In this document: in pieces, positions 9,456 to 18,239 of the stretch
Layout of the letters: each line of letters begins with the position of its first letter
Numbering within the stretch: the first letter of the stretch is position 1
DNA from: Sphingomonas sp. Leaf34
Lineage (GTDB): Bacteria > Pseudomonadota > Alphaproteobacteria > Sphingomonadales > Sphingomonadaceae
DNA: 64,000 bases
Direction of reading: 5' to 3'
Assembly: GCF_001421805.1 (NCBI RefSeq)
Contig: NZ_LMLC01000003.1
Span: 558,236 to 622,235 of the forward strand
The notes under the pieces: generated by a model
Seen by the model: the letters and a program-made list of their open reading frames with translations, nothing else
Databases searched by the model: none
What the model was told of the DNA's origin: nothing
Position numbers and translations under genes: made by a program

Positions 9456-9826
9456 AGCGTCCAATTCTCTATGCAAAGACCCGGCACATCGGCAAAGTCT
9501 CGTTCGTTGTTGGTGATCAGCGTCAGGTCGAGCGACAGCGCATGCGCTGCGATCAGCCTGTCGAAGCTTCCGCGCCTGAACGGCAGCGTCGCATACAGCC
9601 TGGCCGACCGTTCGTCGAAGGGTAGTACCGGCACCCAGCGGCTGAACGCTTCGACCACGGGCAAGGGCGGCAGCTTCCCCTGCCAACTGCCCACCGCCAG
9701 TTCGGCAAAGACGATCGCGGACATGCCGAGTTCGCCTTCGTCGCAGCGCTCGACGCGGTTTCGCACGCGCGGGACGTTGCCACCGAGCAGCAGGATACAG
9801 ATATTGGTATCGAGCAGATACTTCAT
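9452..9826 (-). CDS. vapC: PIN-domain toxin, VapC family
   Basis: 124 residues from ATG 9826. A PIN-domain ribonuclease; the acidic metal-binding residues are visible in [14 protein letters not shown] (first Asp), [11 protein letters not shown] (Glu), [13 protein letters not shown] (Asp) and TNNERDF (Asp). Substrates of VapC toxins are usually tRNA or rRNA. The start overlaps the vapB stop (ATGA) and the stop overlaps the trmD start (GTGA), giving a coupled vapB-vapC-trmD chain. Confidence 0.9.
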   Translation of the reverse strand: MKYLLDTNICILLLGGNVPRVRNRVERCDEGELGMSAIVFAELAVGSWQGKLPPLPVVEAFSRWVPVLPFDERSARLYATLPFRRGSFDRLIAAHALSLDLTLITNNERDFADVPGLCIENWTL

Positions 9827-10107
9827 TGCGGATCGGATGGCCCCGGCCATGACGGGTCGTCCCAGGGGCGCGGCGAGGGTTCGAACATCCGATCCTCACG
9901 GTCGAGGAGTTTCAACCCCGGTATCGAACCATAGATACCCGTCAGGTCGATCTTCTTCGGCTTGGGCGAATAGGGCTCGACGATGAAACTGCCCCGGTCC
10001 TCGCGTACCGTCATTTCAGCGCCCTCGACGATGCCGAGCGCCTTTGGCAGCCGCAGCGCAACCGAATTGCCCGACTTGAAGACCTTCGCGCGATATTCCT
10101 TGGCCAT
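9823..10107 (-). CDS. vapB: AbrB/MazE-type antitoxin, VapB family
   Basis: 94 residues from ATG 10107 ([24 protein letters not shown]). The swapped-hairpin AbrB DNA-binding fold occupies the first 50 residues and the acidic, Pro-rich C-terminus should bind and block VapC. Longer starts upstream are possible but would add a segment that lies in the promoter region. VapB-VapC complexes normally repress their own promoter; inverted repeats lie just upstream. Confidence 0.88.
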   Translation of the reverse strand: MAKEYRAKVFKSGNSVALRLPKALGIVEGAEMTVREDRGSFIVEPYSPKPKKIDLTGIYGSIPGLKLLDREDRMFEPSPRPWDDPSWPGPSDPQ

Positions 10108-10150
10108 CACCGACTCCGTATGCACGGCATGTATATACACGGACTCCTCG
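10108..10150. promoter_or_regulatory. Likely vapBC operator/promoter
   Basis: Directly upstream of vapB there are two adjoining dyads: CCGTATGCACGG (10116-10127) and the 8-bp palindrome GTATATAC (10131-10138). The position suits an autoregulatory VapB site. The region also serves the divergent oxidoreductase gene. Inferred from symmetry and position only. Confidence 0.45.
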
Positions 10151-10198
10151 CGCGGAACAATTACGCTGCCGAAACGCTCGCCCCGGATGGAAAGCAGC

Positions 10199-11104
10199 AT
10201 GGACGATTGCATCATCATCGGCGCCGGACCCGCGGGCCTCACCGCTGCGATCTATCTCGCGCGGTTCCACCTCTCGATCCGGCTGTTCGACTGCGGCAGC
10301 AGCCGCGCCGCGCTGATCCCCTGCACGCACAACCACGCCGGCTATCCCGAGGGGATCCGCGGCACCGATCTGCTCGCCCGCATGCTGGCGCAGGCGGAAA
10401 CCTATGGAGCAGTCCGCGAGGGCGCCCGTGTCGACGCGATCGAGGTCGACGACGACGGCTTCACCGTCCGCCTCGGCGACCGCCGCGCCCGCGCGCGGAG
10501 CGTCCTGCTCGCGACCGGGGTGGTCAACAACCGTCCGGCCATGCCCGACGCGGTCCACGACGCAGCGCTCGAGGCCGGCCTGTTCCGCTATTGCCCAATC
10601 TGCGACGGCTACGAGGTGACGGACAAGCGTGTCGGCGTAATCGGCACCGGCGACCACGGCATGCGCGAGGCGCTGTTCCTGCGTGGCTATACCAAGGATG
10701 TGACGCTGATCGCGCCGGACGGCGGCCATGACCTCGACGCGACCTGCGAGGCGGCGCTCGACGAGGCCGGGATCGTCCGCGTCGTTGGGCCTTGCGGTAA
10801 CTATGCAATCGAAGGCGACCGCTTAGCGCTGGATACCGTCGAGGGCCGGCTGTCGTTCGACAGTGTCTACCCCGCGCTGGGATCGGTGATCCGGTCGGAA
10901 CTCGCCGTCGCGGCCGGCGCACGCGCGACGGACGAAGGATGCCTCGAGGTCGACGACCATCAACGCACCTCGATCCCCGGGCTGTTCGCGGCAGGCGATG
11001 TCGTGAAGGGGCTAGACCAGATCAGCCACGCGATGGGCGAGGCCGGCGTGGCCGCCACGACGATCCGCAACATGCTGTCGGAGCAGCGCCCGTTGCGCCG
11101 CTGA
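10199..11104 (+). CDS. Thioredoxin-reductase-like FAD/NAD(P) oxidoreductase
   Basis: 301 residues. An N-terminal FAD-binding motif GAGPAGLTAAIYLAR, a redox-type CPIC followed by DGYE in the position of the thioredoxin reductase CATC, an NAD(P)-binding GTGDHGMREAL in which the usual GGG is altered, and a C-terminal GLFAAGDVVKGLDQIS FAD motif. The ATG at 10199 has GGAAAG in front. It is divergent from vapBC and its stop abuts the rimM stop (11104/11105). It is an opposite-strand insertion into the rimM-trmD block. Partner (thioredoxin or another disulfide protein) unknown. Confidence 0.82.
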   Translation: MDDCIIIGAGPAGLTAAIYLARFHLSIRLFDCGSSRAALIPCTHNHAGYPEGIRGTDLLARMLAQAETYGAVREGARVDAIEVDDDGFTVRLGDRRARARSVLLATGVVNNRPAMPDAVHDAALEAGLFRYCPICDGYEVTDKRVGVIGTGDHGMREALFLRGYTKDVTLIAPDGGHDLDATCEAALDEAGIVRVVGPCGNYAIEGDRLALDTVEGRLSFDSVYPALGSVIRSELAVAAGARATDEGCLEVDDHQRTSIPGLFAAGDVVKGLDQISHAMGEAGVAATTIRNMLSEQRPLRR

Positions 11105-11656
11105 TTATTCGACGGCGAAGGACGCTTCGACCACCAGCCGGTCCGCATCCCATTCAGGCACGGCCTCGGCACGCATCGGCACCATGAAGCGCTTGCCAGT
11201 CGGCCGCTCGATCTCGATCACGTCGCCCGCACCGAAATTGTCGATCGCAACGACCCGCCCGATCGACTCCCCGTCGGTCGAAACGACCGCGAGCCCGATC
11301 AGGTCGGTATGATAATATTCGCCGTCGTCGAGCGGCGGCAGCGACGACCGCGGTACGGTCAGTTCGGTCCCGCGCATCGCCTCGGCCGCATTGCGATCGG
11401 CGACCTCGGCGAAGCGCGCGATCGTGCCGTTATTGCCAGCCCGCGCCGACTTCAGCATCAGCGCGCCATCGTTGAAGCTCTTATAGGCGCCGAAATTCTC
11501 GGCGAATACCTTCAGCCGCACTTCGCCGCCGATGCCGTGCGCGCCGATCACGACGGCGAGCGTCACGCTATCCCTGCGCGGAGCCGGTGTCGGGTCCGGG
11601 GCTGTCGTCGGCGCCTTCGGCGGGGTCTTCGGCGGAGACGCCTTCATTGCTGGCAT
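11105..11656 (-). CDS. rimM: 16S rRNA processing protein RimM
   Basis: Assists 30S maturation by binding S19. The RimM N domain (TLAVVIGAHGIGGEVRLKVF) and PRC-barrel C domain (DDGEYYHTDLIGLAVV, then IDNFGAGDVIEIERP) are complete. The start is uncertain: ATG 11656 gives 183 residues with a Pro/Lys-rich head; GTG 11566 gives 153 residues, close to the family's normal start, with AGGGA five bases before it and a small upstream frame ending 2 bp before it. Confidence 0.94.
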   Translation of the reverse strand: MPAMKASPPKTPPKAPTTAPDPTPAPRRDSVTLAVVIGAHGIGGEVRLKVFAENFGAYKSFNDGALMLKSARAGNNGTIARFAEVADRNAAEAMRGTELTVPRSSLPPLDDGEYYHTDLIGLAVVSTDGESIGRVVAIDNFGAGDVIEIERPTGKRFMVPMRAEAVPEWDADRLVVEASFAVE

Positions 11657-11711
11657 CTTCGATGTCCTCGGGTGCGGGGGCTGTTCTTGGATCTGGATCG
11701 GGGGTCATCAT
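11568..11711 (-). CDS. Possible 47-residue acidic leader protein before rimM
   Basis: A short frame with a double ATG at 11711/11708 and a strong AAGGAG site four bases upstream. It encodes an acidic, Pro-rich peptide (MMTPDPDPRTAPAPEDIEDA...) and stops (TAG 11568-11570) just before the GTG candidate start of rimM. It overlaps the longer rimM start in another frame, so only one of the two readings is likely to be right. No family recognised. Confidence 0.35.
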   Translation of the reverse strand: MMTPDPDPRTAPAPEDIEDASNEGVSAEDPAEGADDSPGPDTGSAQG

Positions 11712-11785
11712 GCGCTCCTTGTGGGTGACAGACCGACAAAGAACGCATGAACCGCCATTCGGGTGCGGGCGTTGCCGCCCCCCAT

Positions 11786-11871
11786 CCGTCATCCGGGGCT
11801 CGACCCAGGATCCAGAGCCACAGACGCTGCCGCCCTTGGCTCTGGATCCCAGCCTTCGCCGGGATGACGGC
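11786..11871. repeat. Palindromic repeat between rpsP and rimM
   Basis: Arms CCGTCATCCGGGGCTCGACC and GCCTTCGCCGGGATGACGG flank an inner inverted pair GGATCCAGAGCCA/TGGCTCTGGATCC. It is a dispersed unit of the same class as those at 33082-33160 and 36789-36823. Confidence 0.75.
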
Positions 11872-11914
11872 ATAAAGACGGATCGACCCCATCGGAGCCG
11901 ACCCATCCGCAGTC

Positions 11915-12340
11915 TTACGAAGCGGCTTCTTCGGTCTCAGCAGCAGGTGCCTCTGCTTCGGCAGCAGGTGCCGCCTTTGCAGCCGCTTCGGCCTCGGCAG
12001 CTTCAGCCGCCTTGGTCGCACGCTCTTCAGCGCGCTCGGTGGCCTTCTCGCCGGGCTTGCCCTTGTTCGGGTTGTTGCGCGCCGACCGCTCGAGAACGCC
12101 GGCCTGGTCGAGGAAGCGTGCGACGCGATCGGTCGGCTGCGCACCGACGCTCAGCCAATGCTTCGCGCGATCGGCGTCGAGCTGCACGCGCTGCTCGTTG
12201 TCCTTGGCGAGGAGCGGGTTGTAGTTGCCGATCTTCTCGATGAAGCGGCCGTCACGCGGGCTGCGCGCATCGGCGACGACGATCTTGTAATAGGGACGCT
12301 TCTTGGAGCCACCGCGTGCGAGACGAATGTTGATTGCCAT
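11915..12340 (-). CDS. rpsP: 30S ribosomal protein S16 (bS16)
   Basis: 141 residues. The S16 core is residues 1-80 ([51 protein letters not shown]). The remaining 60 residues are an Ala/Glu/Lys-rich tail, a known feature of S16 in Sphingomonadales. It lies between ffh and rimM in the expected order. Confidence 0.97.
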   Translation of the reverse strand: MAINIRLARGGSKKRPYYKIVVADARSPRDGRFIEKIGNYNPLLAKDNEQRVQLDADRAKHWLSVGAQPTDRVARFLDQAGVLERSARNNPNKGKPGEKATERAEERATKAAEAAEAEAAAKAAPAAEAEAPAAETEEAAS

Positions 12341-12406
12341 GATATTTTCCTTCGTTTTCTAATATTTCGCCCGGCGAGCGCCGGACCAATGGGGTTGGAT
12401 AAGAGG

Positions 12407-13951
12407 TTATTTCTTCTTCAGAAAATCGTCGAAGCTGGCCGGCAGCTGCGGCATCTTGCCGCCCAGGCCCGGCAGGCCGCCGCCGGCATTGCCCCCCGGA
12501 AGCCCGCCTGCGCCGGCCTTGTTGAGCATGTCGCCCATCTGCGGCCCACCGATCGCATTACCAATCCCGCCCAGGCCGCCCCCAAGACCACCTTTTCCGA
12601 GCATCGCCATCATGCCCTTCATGCCGCCCATCTTCTTGATCTTCTTCATGGCGGTCGACATTTCGAGGTGCATCTTGAGCAGCTTGTTGACCTCCTGCAC
12701 CGTGGTGCCGGAACCCTTGGCGATGCGGATCTTGCGCTTGGCGTTGATCAGTTCGGGCTTGTTGCGCTCCTTGATCGTCATCGATCCGATCATCGCGTCC
12801 ATATGAACGAGGACCTTCTCGCCGCCGACCGAGGCCACCGCGCCCTGCGCCTTCTTCATGCCGGGGATCATCCCCGCCAGCGCGCCGAGCCCGCCCATCC
12901 GCTGCATCTGCGCCAGCTGGGCACGCAGGTCGTTCATATCGAACTGACCCTTGGCCATCTTGGCCGCCATCCGCTCGGCGTCTTCGGCCTGGATCGACTC
13001 CGCAGCGCGTTCGACCAGGCTGACGACGTCGCCCATGCCGAGGATGCGACCGGCGACACGCTCGGGATGGAACGCCTCGAGCGCGTCGAGCTTCTCGCCG
13101 GTCCCCGCAAACTTGATCGGCTTGCCGGTGACCGCGCGCATCGACAGCGCCGCGCCGCCACGGGCGTCCCCGTCCATCCGGGTCAGCACGATGCCGGTCA
13201 GCGGCACCTGGTCGGAGAAGTTCTGCGCGACGTTGACCGCGTCCTGACCGGTCAGCGAGTCGACGACGAGCAGGATCTCGGCCGGGTTCGCGACGTCGGC
13301 GACCGCCTTCATCTCGTCCATCAGCGCCTGGTCGACATGGAGTCGACCCGCGGTGTCGAGCATCAGGACGTCATAACCCTGCAGCTTGGCCGCCTGCATC
13401 GCGCGCCGCGCGATGTCGACCGGCTGCTGGCCCTGCACGATCGGCAGAGTCGCGACATCGATCTGCTTGCCGAGCGTCGCGAGCTGCTCCTGCGCGTTCG
13501 GGCGATTGACGTCGAGCGACGCCATCAGAACCTTCTTGCGCTCGCGCCCGTTGCCGCCGATCGCCGACTGCCCCGCCGCGAGCCGCTTGGCGATCTTCGC
13601 GGTGGTGGTCGTCTTGCCCGAGCCCTGAAGCCCGACCATCATGATGACGGCGGGCGGCGTGACGCCCAGTTCGAGCTCGGACGCCTCGGCGCCGAGCATC
13701 TCGACCAGCGCGTCGCTGACGATCTTGACGACCTGCTGCCCCGGCGTGACCGAGCGGAGTACGTTCTGGCCGACGGCCTTCTCGGTCGCCTTCTCGACGA
13801 ACTCACGCGCGACGGGCAGCGCGACGTCGGCTTCGAGCAGCGCGACGCGCACTTCGCGCATCGCTGCGCGCACATCCGCTTCGGTCAGCGCACCCCGGCC
13901 GCGAAGGCGGTCGAAGACGCCGCCAAGTCGATCGCTCAGGCTTTCGAACAT
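12407..13951 (-). CDS. ffh: Signal recognition particle GTPase Ffh (SRP54)
   Basis: Binds signal sequences with 4.5S RNA and docks to FtsY. 514 residues from ATG 13951. N domain MFESLSDRLGGVFDRLRG, G domain with P-loop GLQGSGKTTTTAKIAK, DTAGRLHVD and TRMDGDARGG, then the Met-rich M domain (MKKIKKMGGMKGMMAMLGKG). The C-terminus is Gly-rich and ends PASFDDFLKKK. The frame extends upstream of the chosen start without family sequence. Confidence 0.97.
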   Translation of the reverse strand: MFESLSDRLGGVFDRLRGRGALTEADVRAAMREVRVALLEADVALPVAREFVEKATEKAVGQNVLRSVTPGQQVVKIVSDALVEMLGAEASELELGVTPPAVIMMVGLQGSGKTTTTAKIAKRLAAGQSAIGGNGRERKKVLMASLDVNRPNAQEQLATLGKQIDVATLPIVQGQQPVDIARRAMQAAKLQGYDVLMLDTAGRLHVDQALMDEMKAVADVANPAEILLVVDSLTGQDAVNVAQNFSDQVPLTGIVLTRMDGDARGGAALSMRAVTGKPIKFAGTGEKLDALEAFHPERVAGRILGMGDVVSLVERAAESIQAEDAERMAAKMAKGQFDMNDLRAQLAQMQRMGGLGALAGMIPGMKKAQGAVASVGGEKVLVHMDAMIGSMTIKERNKPELINAKRKIRIAKGSGTTVQEVNKLLKMHLEMSTAMKKIKKMGGMKGMMAMLGKGGLGGGLGGIGNAIGGPQMGDMLNKAGAGGLPGGNAGGGLPGLGGKMPQLPASFDDFLKKK

Positions 13952-14329
13952 CGAAATACTCCCAATTACCGTCACCAAACGCAAAAGCGCCGGCGGGCGA
14001 AACCTCGCCGGCCAGCGTGCATCCTTGGATGCTCGTCCAATGCGTCCCGTAACGGAACGTGGGCCGCCTCTACGGGAATGCCGCGCCGGATGCAAGACGG
14101 GTAGCGCTCAAGGCGACCGCGCGAGACAGCGGCCTGGTCTTCCACAGTTGCCGACGATCCGACCGGGTCCCCGACGTGGAGCAATCATAATCGCGATCAA
14201 CGTCCGGCGGCCGATACGTCGCAGCCAATCGCGCCCACGCCACGCCCCGTCCCGCTCACATGCGCCCTTAACATCTCTTACACCTCTCGCGTGGCACACC
14301 ACATACCAATCAAGGACCGGACACCCCTC
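13952..14329. other. Spacer between ffh and the GGDEF-EAL gene
   Basis: A divergent spacer of about 380 bp. On the minus strand a stem GCCGGCGagg/GCCCGCCGGC followed by a CTTTTGCG tract sits at about 13988-14013, 40 bp upstream of ffh; it resembles a terminator or a 5'-leader hairpin. No 4.5S RNA or other RNA gene was recognised. Confidence 0.4.
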
Positions 14330-15955
14330 ATGATCGCAAAGTCGGCGGCGACACGTGCGCCCCGCAACATCAGTCGGGAATTCATGACCGGTGCCGTCAC
14401 GGGCGCCGCGCTCCTGCTGCTCGTGGGAACCGGTGGTACCGTGCTGATCAAAGCACTCGCCCATCTTCGCGGTAGCACCGCAACGATAGACCGCACGCTG
14501 ATCGCGACGATGCTGCTCAACGTCTCGCTGATCCTGTTCGGCTGGTTCCGCTACCGCGCTCTGGCCGTGGAATTGAGCGACCTGACCGAAGCCGGCCGCC
14601 GCGCACAGGCGCTTGCGCAGCGCGATCCGCTGACCGGCCTCCTCAATCGCCGCAGCCTGTCCGAGGAAGGCGCGACGCTGTTCGCCAGTACCCGCCGCCG
14701 CGGCAAGGCGATGGCCATGCTGACGATCGACATCGACCATTTCAAGAGCGTCAACGATCTGCACGGCTATGCGGTAGGTGACCTGTTGCTCGCCTATGTC
14801 GCCGAGACGATCGCCGCGATCGCGCCGAGCACCAGCCTGCTCGCACGGCTGGGGGCGGACGAGTTCGCCTGCGCCTTCGTGTTCGACACCGCGCACAGGA
14901 GCGTCGCCGACCGGATCGCCGAGCGTCTGGTCGCCGGCCTTGCGCTCCCATTCCGCACGAACGGCGTCGATATCCATTTGAGTGCGTCGATCGGCGTCGC
15001 CCGGTCGGACGTCGACTGCGCCTCGGTCGATGCGTTGTTGCGCAATGCCGATATCGCGCTCCACGCAGCCAAGACCGGCGGTCGAGGCCGCCATGCCTGG
15101 TTCGACAATTCGATGGAACGCTCGCTGAAACTGCGCGGCGAACTCGAGGCTGGTTTGCGCGCCGCGATCCCTGCGCAGGAAATCGTGCCATATTTCGAGC
15201 AGCAGATCGACCTGACCACGGGCCGAATCACCGGTTTCGAAGTGCTCGCCCGCTGGGATCATCCGACCAGGGGCACGATCGCGCCCGACGTGTTCATTCC
15301 CATTGCCGAGGAAACCGGGCTGATCGGCGACCTGTCGCTGTCGATCATGCGGCAGGCGTTCACCGCCGCGCGTGACTGGGACGCGGGGTTGAGCCTGTCC
15401 GTCAACGTCTCGCCGTTGCAACTGCGCGACGCGTGGCTCGCGCAGAAGATCATCAAGACGCTGGTCGAGACCGGCTTCCCCGCCAGCCGGCTCGAGATCG
15501 AGATCACCGAAAGCGCACTGTTCGACAATCTGCCGCTCGCGCAGTCGATCGTCGGCAGCCTGAAGAACCAGGGAATCCGCCTCGCGCTTGACGATTTCGG
15601 CACCGGTTATTCGAGCCTCGCCCATCTGCGCGCGCTGCCGTTCGACCGGATCAAGATCGACAAGAGCTTCGTCACGTCGATCCTCGCCAATCCTGAGAGC
15701 ATGGCGATCGTCAATACGATCGTCCGGCTGGGCGACAGCCTTAATCTGCCTACGACCGCCGAAGGCATAGAAGACGACGCGGTCGAGGAGCGGCTGCGCG
15801 GGATCGGCTGCGCAAAGGGCCAGGGGTATTTTTACGGCAGACCGCTCGGCGCGGCGCAGGTACGGCGGTTGCTGGCGGAAAAGCGGCTTTTGGCGCAGCG
15901 GCCGGACCGCGATGGCACCCCGCTGCGCGGCATCGCCCCACGCCTGGCCAGTTGA
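14330..15955 (+). CDS. Membrane GGDEF-EAL protein (cyclic di-GMP turnover)
   Basis: 541 residues from ATG 14330 with AAGGA upstream (a GTG at 14291 would add 13). Two hydrophobic segments lie near residues 23-42 and 54-70. The GGDEF domain follows, with GADEF at 175-179 instead of GGDEF, so cyclase activity is doubtful. The EAL domain has EVL at 304-306 and keeps the metal- and substrate-binding blocks, including DDFGTGYSSL from 421 and IKIDKSFV. Most likely a phosphodiesterase with a regulatory GGDEF domain. Not in an operon. Confidence 0.9.
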   Translation: MIAKSAATRAPRNISREFMTGAVTGAALLLLVGTGGTVLIKALAHLRGSTATIDRTLIATMLLNVSLILFGWFRYRALAVELSDLTEAGRRAQALAQRDPLTGLLNRRSLSEEGATLFASTRRRGKAMAMLTIDIDHFKSVNDLHGYAVGDLLLAYVAETIAAIAPSTSLLARLGADEFACAFVFDTAHRSVADRIAERLVAGLALPFRTNGVDIHLSASIGVARSDVDCASVDALLRNADIALHAAKTGGRGRHAWFDNSMERSLKLRGELEAGLRAAIPAQEIVPYFEQQIDLTTGRITGFEVLARWDHPTRGTIAPDVFIPIAEETGLIGDLSLSIMRQAFTAARDWDAGLSLSVNVSPLQLRDAWLAQKIIKTLVETGFPASRLEIEITESALFDNLPLAQSIVGSLKNQGIRLALDDFGTGYSSLAHLRALPFDRIKIDKSFVTSILANPESMAIVNTIVRLGDSLNLPTTAEGIEDDAVEERLRGIGCAKGQGYFYGRPLGAAQVRRLLAEKRLLAQRPDRDGTPLRGIAPRLAS

Positions 15956-16041
15956 CCGCGCGCGCACGCCGCCGCCCCATCAGTGCACCACCGCCAACGC
16001 AAGGCGTGGACTTCGCTCCGCGCGGCTCCTAAATCGCGCGC

Positions 16042-17289
16042 ATGTCACCCGCCCCCGCGCCAGAGGTCATCTCCCTCGGCTGCCGCCTCAACATCGCCGA
16101 AAGCGAGACCATCCGCGCGCTCGTCGCCGGGCGGGACATGGTCGTGGTCAACAGCTGCGCGGTCACCAACGCCGCGGTGAAGGCAACGCGCGTCGCGATC
16201 CGCCGCGCGAAACGCGATCGGCCCGACGCACACATCGTCGTCACTGGGTGCGCTGCGCAGATCGACCCCGGCAGCTTTGCGGCGATGCCCGAAGTCGACC
16301 GTGTCATCGGTAATGCGGACAAGCTGACCAGCGCGGCGTGGGACGCCCCCGCCCCGGTGCTCGTCAGCGACATCATGCAGGTTCGCGAAACCGCGCCGCA
16401 TCTCGTCGCGAGCTTCTCCGCCCATGCTCGCGCGTTCGTCGAGGTGCAGAATGGCTGCGACCACCGCTGCACCTTCTGCGCGATCCCGTTCGGTCGTGGC
16501 CCTAGTCGGTCGGTGGCCGCCGGCGCCGTCGTCGACCGGATCGCCGGACTGGTCGATTCGGGCCACCGCGAGATCGTTCTGACCGGCGTCGACCTGACCA
16601 GCTACGGGCCCGATCTTCCCGGCGCGCCGACGCTCGGCCATCTGGTCGAACGCATCCTCCAGCATGTACCCACACTGGAACGCCTGCGGCTGTCGTCGCT
16701 CGACGGGATCGAGATCGACGATCGGCTGTTCGCGCTGCTGACGACCGAGCGGCGGATCCTGCCGCACGTCCACCTCTCGCTCCAGGCGGGCGACGACATG
16801 ATCCTCAAGCGGATGAAGCGCCGCCACGCGCGCGCCGACAGCGTCGCGCTGGTCGACCGCCTCAAGACCGCACGGCCCGACATCGCGATCGGCGCGGACC
16901 TGATCGCCGGCTTCCCGACCGAGGACGCGGCGATGTTCGCCAACACGCTGGCGCTGATCGACGACTGCCAGATCGTCCACCCGCACATCTTCCCTTATTC
17001 GCCCCGCGCCGGCACGCCCGCCGCGCGGATGCCGCAGGTCGATCCGGAGATACGCCGCGCACGTGCCGCGATCCTTCGACACGCCGGTGAGGCAGCGCGC
17101 GCGCGCTGGCTGCAAACGCTAGTCGGCACACGCCAGGACCTGCTTGTCGAGCGCCCCGGCGACCGCGGGCATATCGGCAATTTCGCCGAAGTCTTACTGG
17201 ACGAACCCGCCATACCCGGCGACATCGTCCGCATCACGATCACCGGCGCGACCAATGACCGCCTCCGCGCAACACGGGAACTGACATGA
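16042..17289 (+). CDS. mtaB: tRNA t6A37 methylthiotransferase MtaB
   Basis: A radical-SAM methylthiotransferase making ms2t6A37 in tRNAs. 415 residues. The N-terminal UPF0004 domain carries cysteines at SLGCRLN, VNSCAV and TGCAA; the radical-SAM cluster CxxxCxxC is C139, C143, C146 (NGCDHRCTFCAIPFGRG). No clear TRAM domain is obvious, and the C-terminus is short, as in MtaB rather than MiaB. Overlaps ftsY by 4 bp (ATGA). Confidence 0.92.
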   Translation: MSPAPAPEVISLGCRLNIAESETIRALVAGRDMVVVNSCAVTNAAVKATRVAIRRAKRDRPDAHIVVTGCAAQIDPGSFAAMPEVDRVIGNADKLTSAAWDAPAPVLVSDIMQVRETAPHLVASFSAHARAFVEVQNGCDHRCTFCAIPFGRGPSRSVAAGAVVDRIAGLVDSGHREIVLTGVDLTSYGPDLPGAPTLGHLVERILQHVPTLERLRLSSLDGIEIDDRLFALLTTERRILPHVHLSLQAGDDMILKRMKRRHARADSVALVDRLKTARPDIAIGADLIAGFPTEDAAMFANTLALIDDCQIVHPHIFPYSPRAGTPAARMPQVDPEIRRARAAILRHAGEAARARWLQTLVGTRQDLLVERPGDRGHIGNFAEVLLDEPAIPGDIVRITITGATNDRLRATRELT

Positions 17290-18221
17290 GCACCACCCCA
17301 ACCTGGCACGACAAGCTGATCGGCGGCTTCAAGCGCACGTCTGACCGGCTCGTCGGCAACCTCGCCGGCCTCGGCGGCGCACGGCTCGACGACTCGACAC
17401 TCGACGATATCGAGGAGGCGCTGATCGCCTCCGATCTCGGCCCCGAAACCGCCGGCCGGATCCGCCACCGCCTTTCCGAAGGCAGTTTCGAGCGCAACAT
17501 GGAAGAACTCGGCATCCGCGTGATCGTCGCCGAGGAGGTCGAGAAGGTGCTGGCCACGGTCGCCAAGCCGATCGAGATCGACGCGTTTCCGCGGCCGCAA
17601 GTCATCCTCGTGATCGGCGTCAACGGCTCGGGCAAGACGACGACGATCGCCAAGCTGGCGCATCTGCTGATGGAGCAGGATTACGGCGTGATGCTGGCAG
17701 CGGGCGACACGTTCCGCGCGGCCGCGATCGGGCAGCTGCGCACCTGGGCCGAGCGCGTCGGCGTGCCGATCGTGACCGGTCCCGAGGGCGGCGACGCGGC
17801 GGGAGTGGTATGGGATGCGGTCAAGAAGGCGACCGAGACGGGCATCGACGTGCTGATCGTCGACACCGCGGGCCGCCTCCAGAACAAGCGCGAACTGATG
17901 GACGAGCTGGCCAAGATCCGCCGCGTGCTGGGCCGCATCAACCCCGAGAGCCCGCACGACATCGTCCTCGTGCTCGATGCGACCACCGGCCAGAACGCGC
18001 TCCAGCAGATCGAGGTCTTCAAGGAGGTCGCCGGCGTCACCGGCTTGGTGATGACCAAGCTCGACGGCACCGCGCGCGGCGGTGTGCTGGTCGCGGCGGC
18101 GGAGAAATACGGCCTCCCTATCCATGCGATCGGCATCGGCGAAGGCATGACCGACCTGCGCCCGTTCGACGCGAACGAAGTGAGCCGGATCATCGCGGGC
18201 GTGGAGAGCGTTCGAAAGTAA
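17286..18221 (+). CDS. ftsY: SRP receptor GTPase FtsY
   Basis: 311 residues with only the NG core; the acidic A domain of enterobacterial FtsY is absent, as usual in alphaproteobacteria. The P-loop is GVNGSGKTTT at 111-120, followed by DTFRAAAIGQL, DTAGRLQNK and TKLDGTARGG. Acts at the membrane as the docking partner of Ffh, encoded 4 kb upstream on the other strand. Start overlaps the mtaB stop. Confidence 0.97.
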   Translation: MSTTPTWHDKLIGGFKRTSDRLVGNLAGLGGARLDDSTLDDIEEALIASDLGPETAGRIRHRLSEGSFERNMEELGIRVIVAEEVEKVLATVAKPIEIDAFPRPQVILVIGVNGSGKTTTIAKLAHLLMEQDYGVMLAAGDTFRAAAIGQLRTWAERVGVPIVTGPEGGDAAGVVWDAVKKATETGIDVLIVDTAGRLQNKRELMDELAKIRRVLGRINPESPHDIVLVLDATTGQNALQQIEVFKEVAGVTGLVMTKLDGTARGGVLVAAAEKYGLPIHAIGIGEGMTDLRPFDANEVSRIIAGVESVRK

Positions 18222-18239
18222 CGCGCCGCCCGCGTGCGA

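Noticed and set aside
12158..14104. Long plus-strand open frame opposite ffh
   Set aside because: Shadow of ffh; the product is His/Arg/Asp-rich without motifs.
13952..14329. 4.5S (SRP) RNA gene next to ffh
   Set aside because: No sequence with the conserved SRP RNA tetraloop and asymmetric loop was found; only a terminator-like hairpin.
14108..15967. Long minus-strand open frame opposite the GGDEF-EAL gene
   Set aside because: Shadow caused by codon bias; no recognisable domain.
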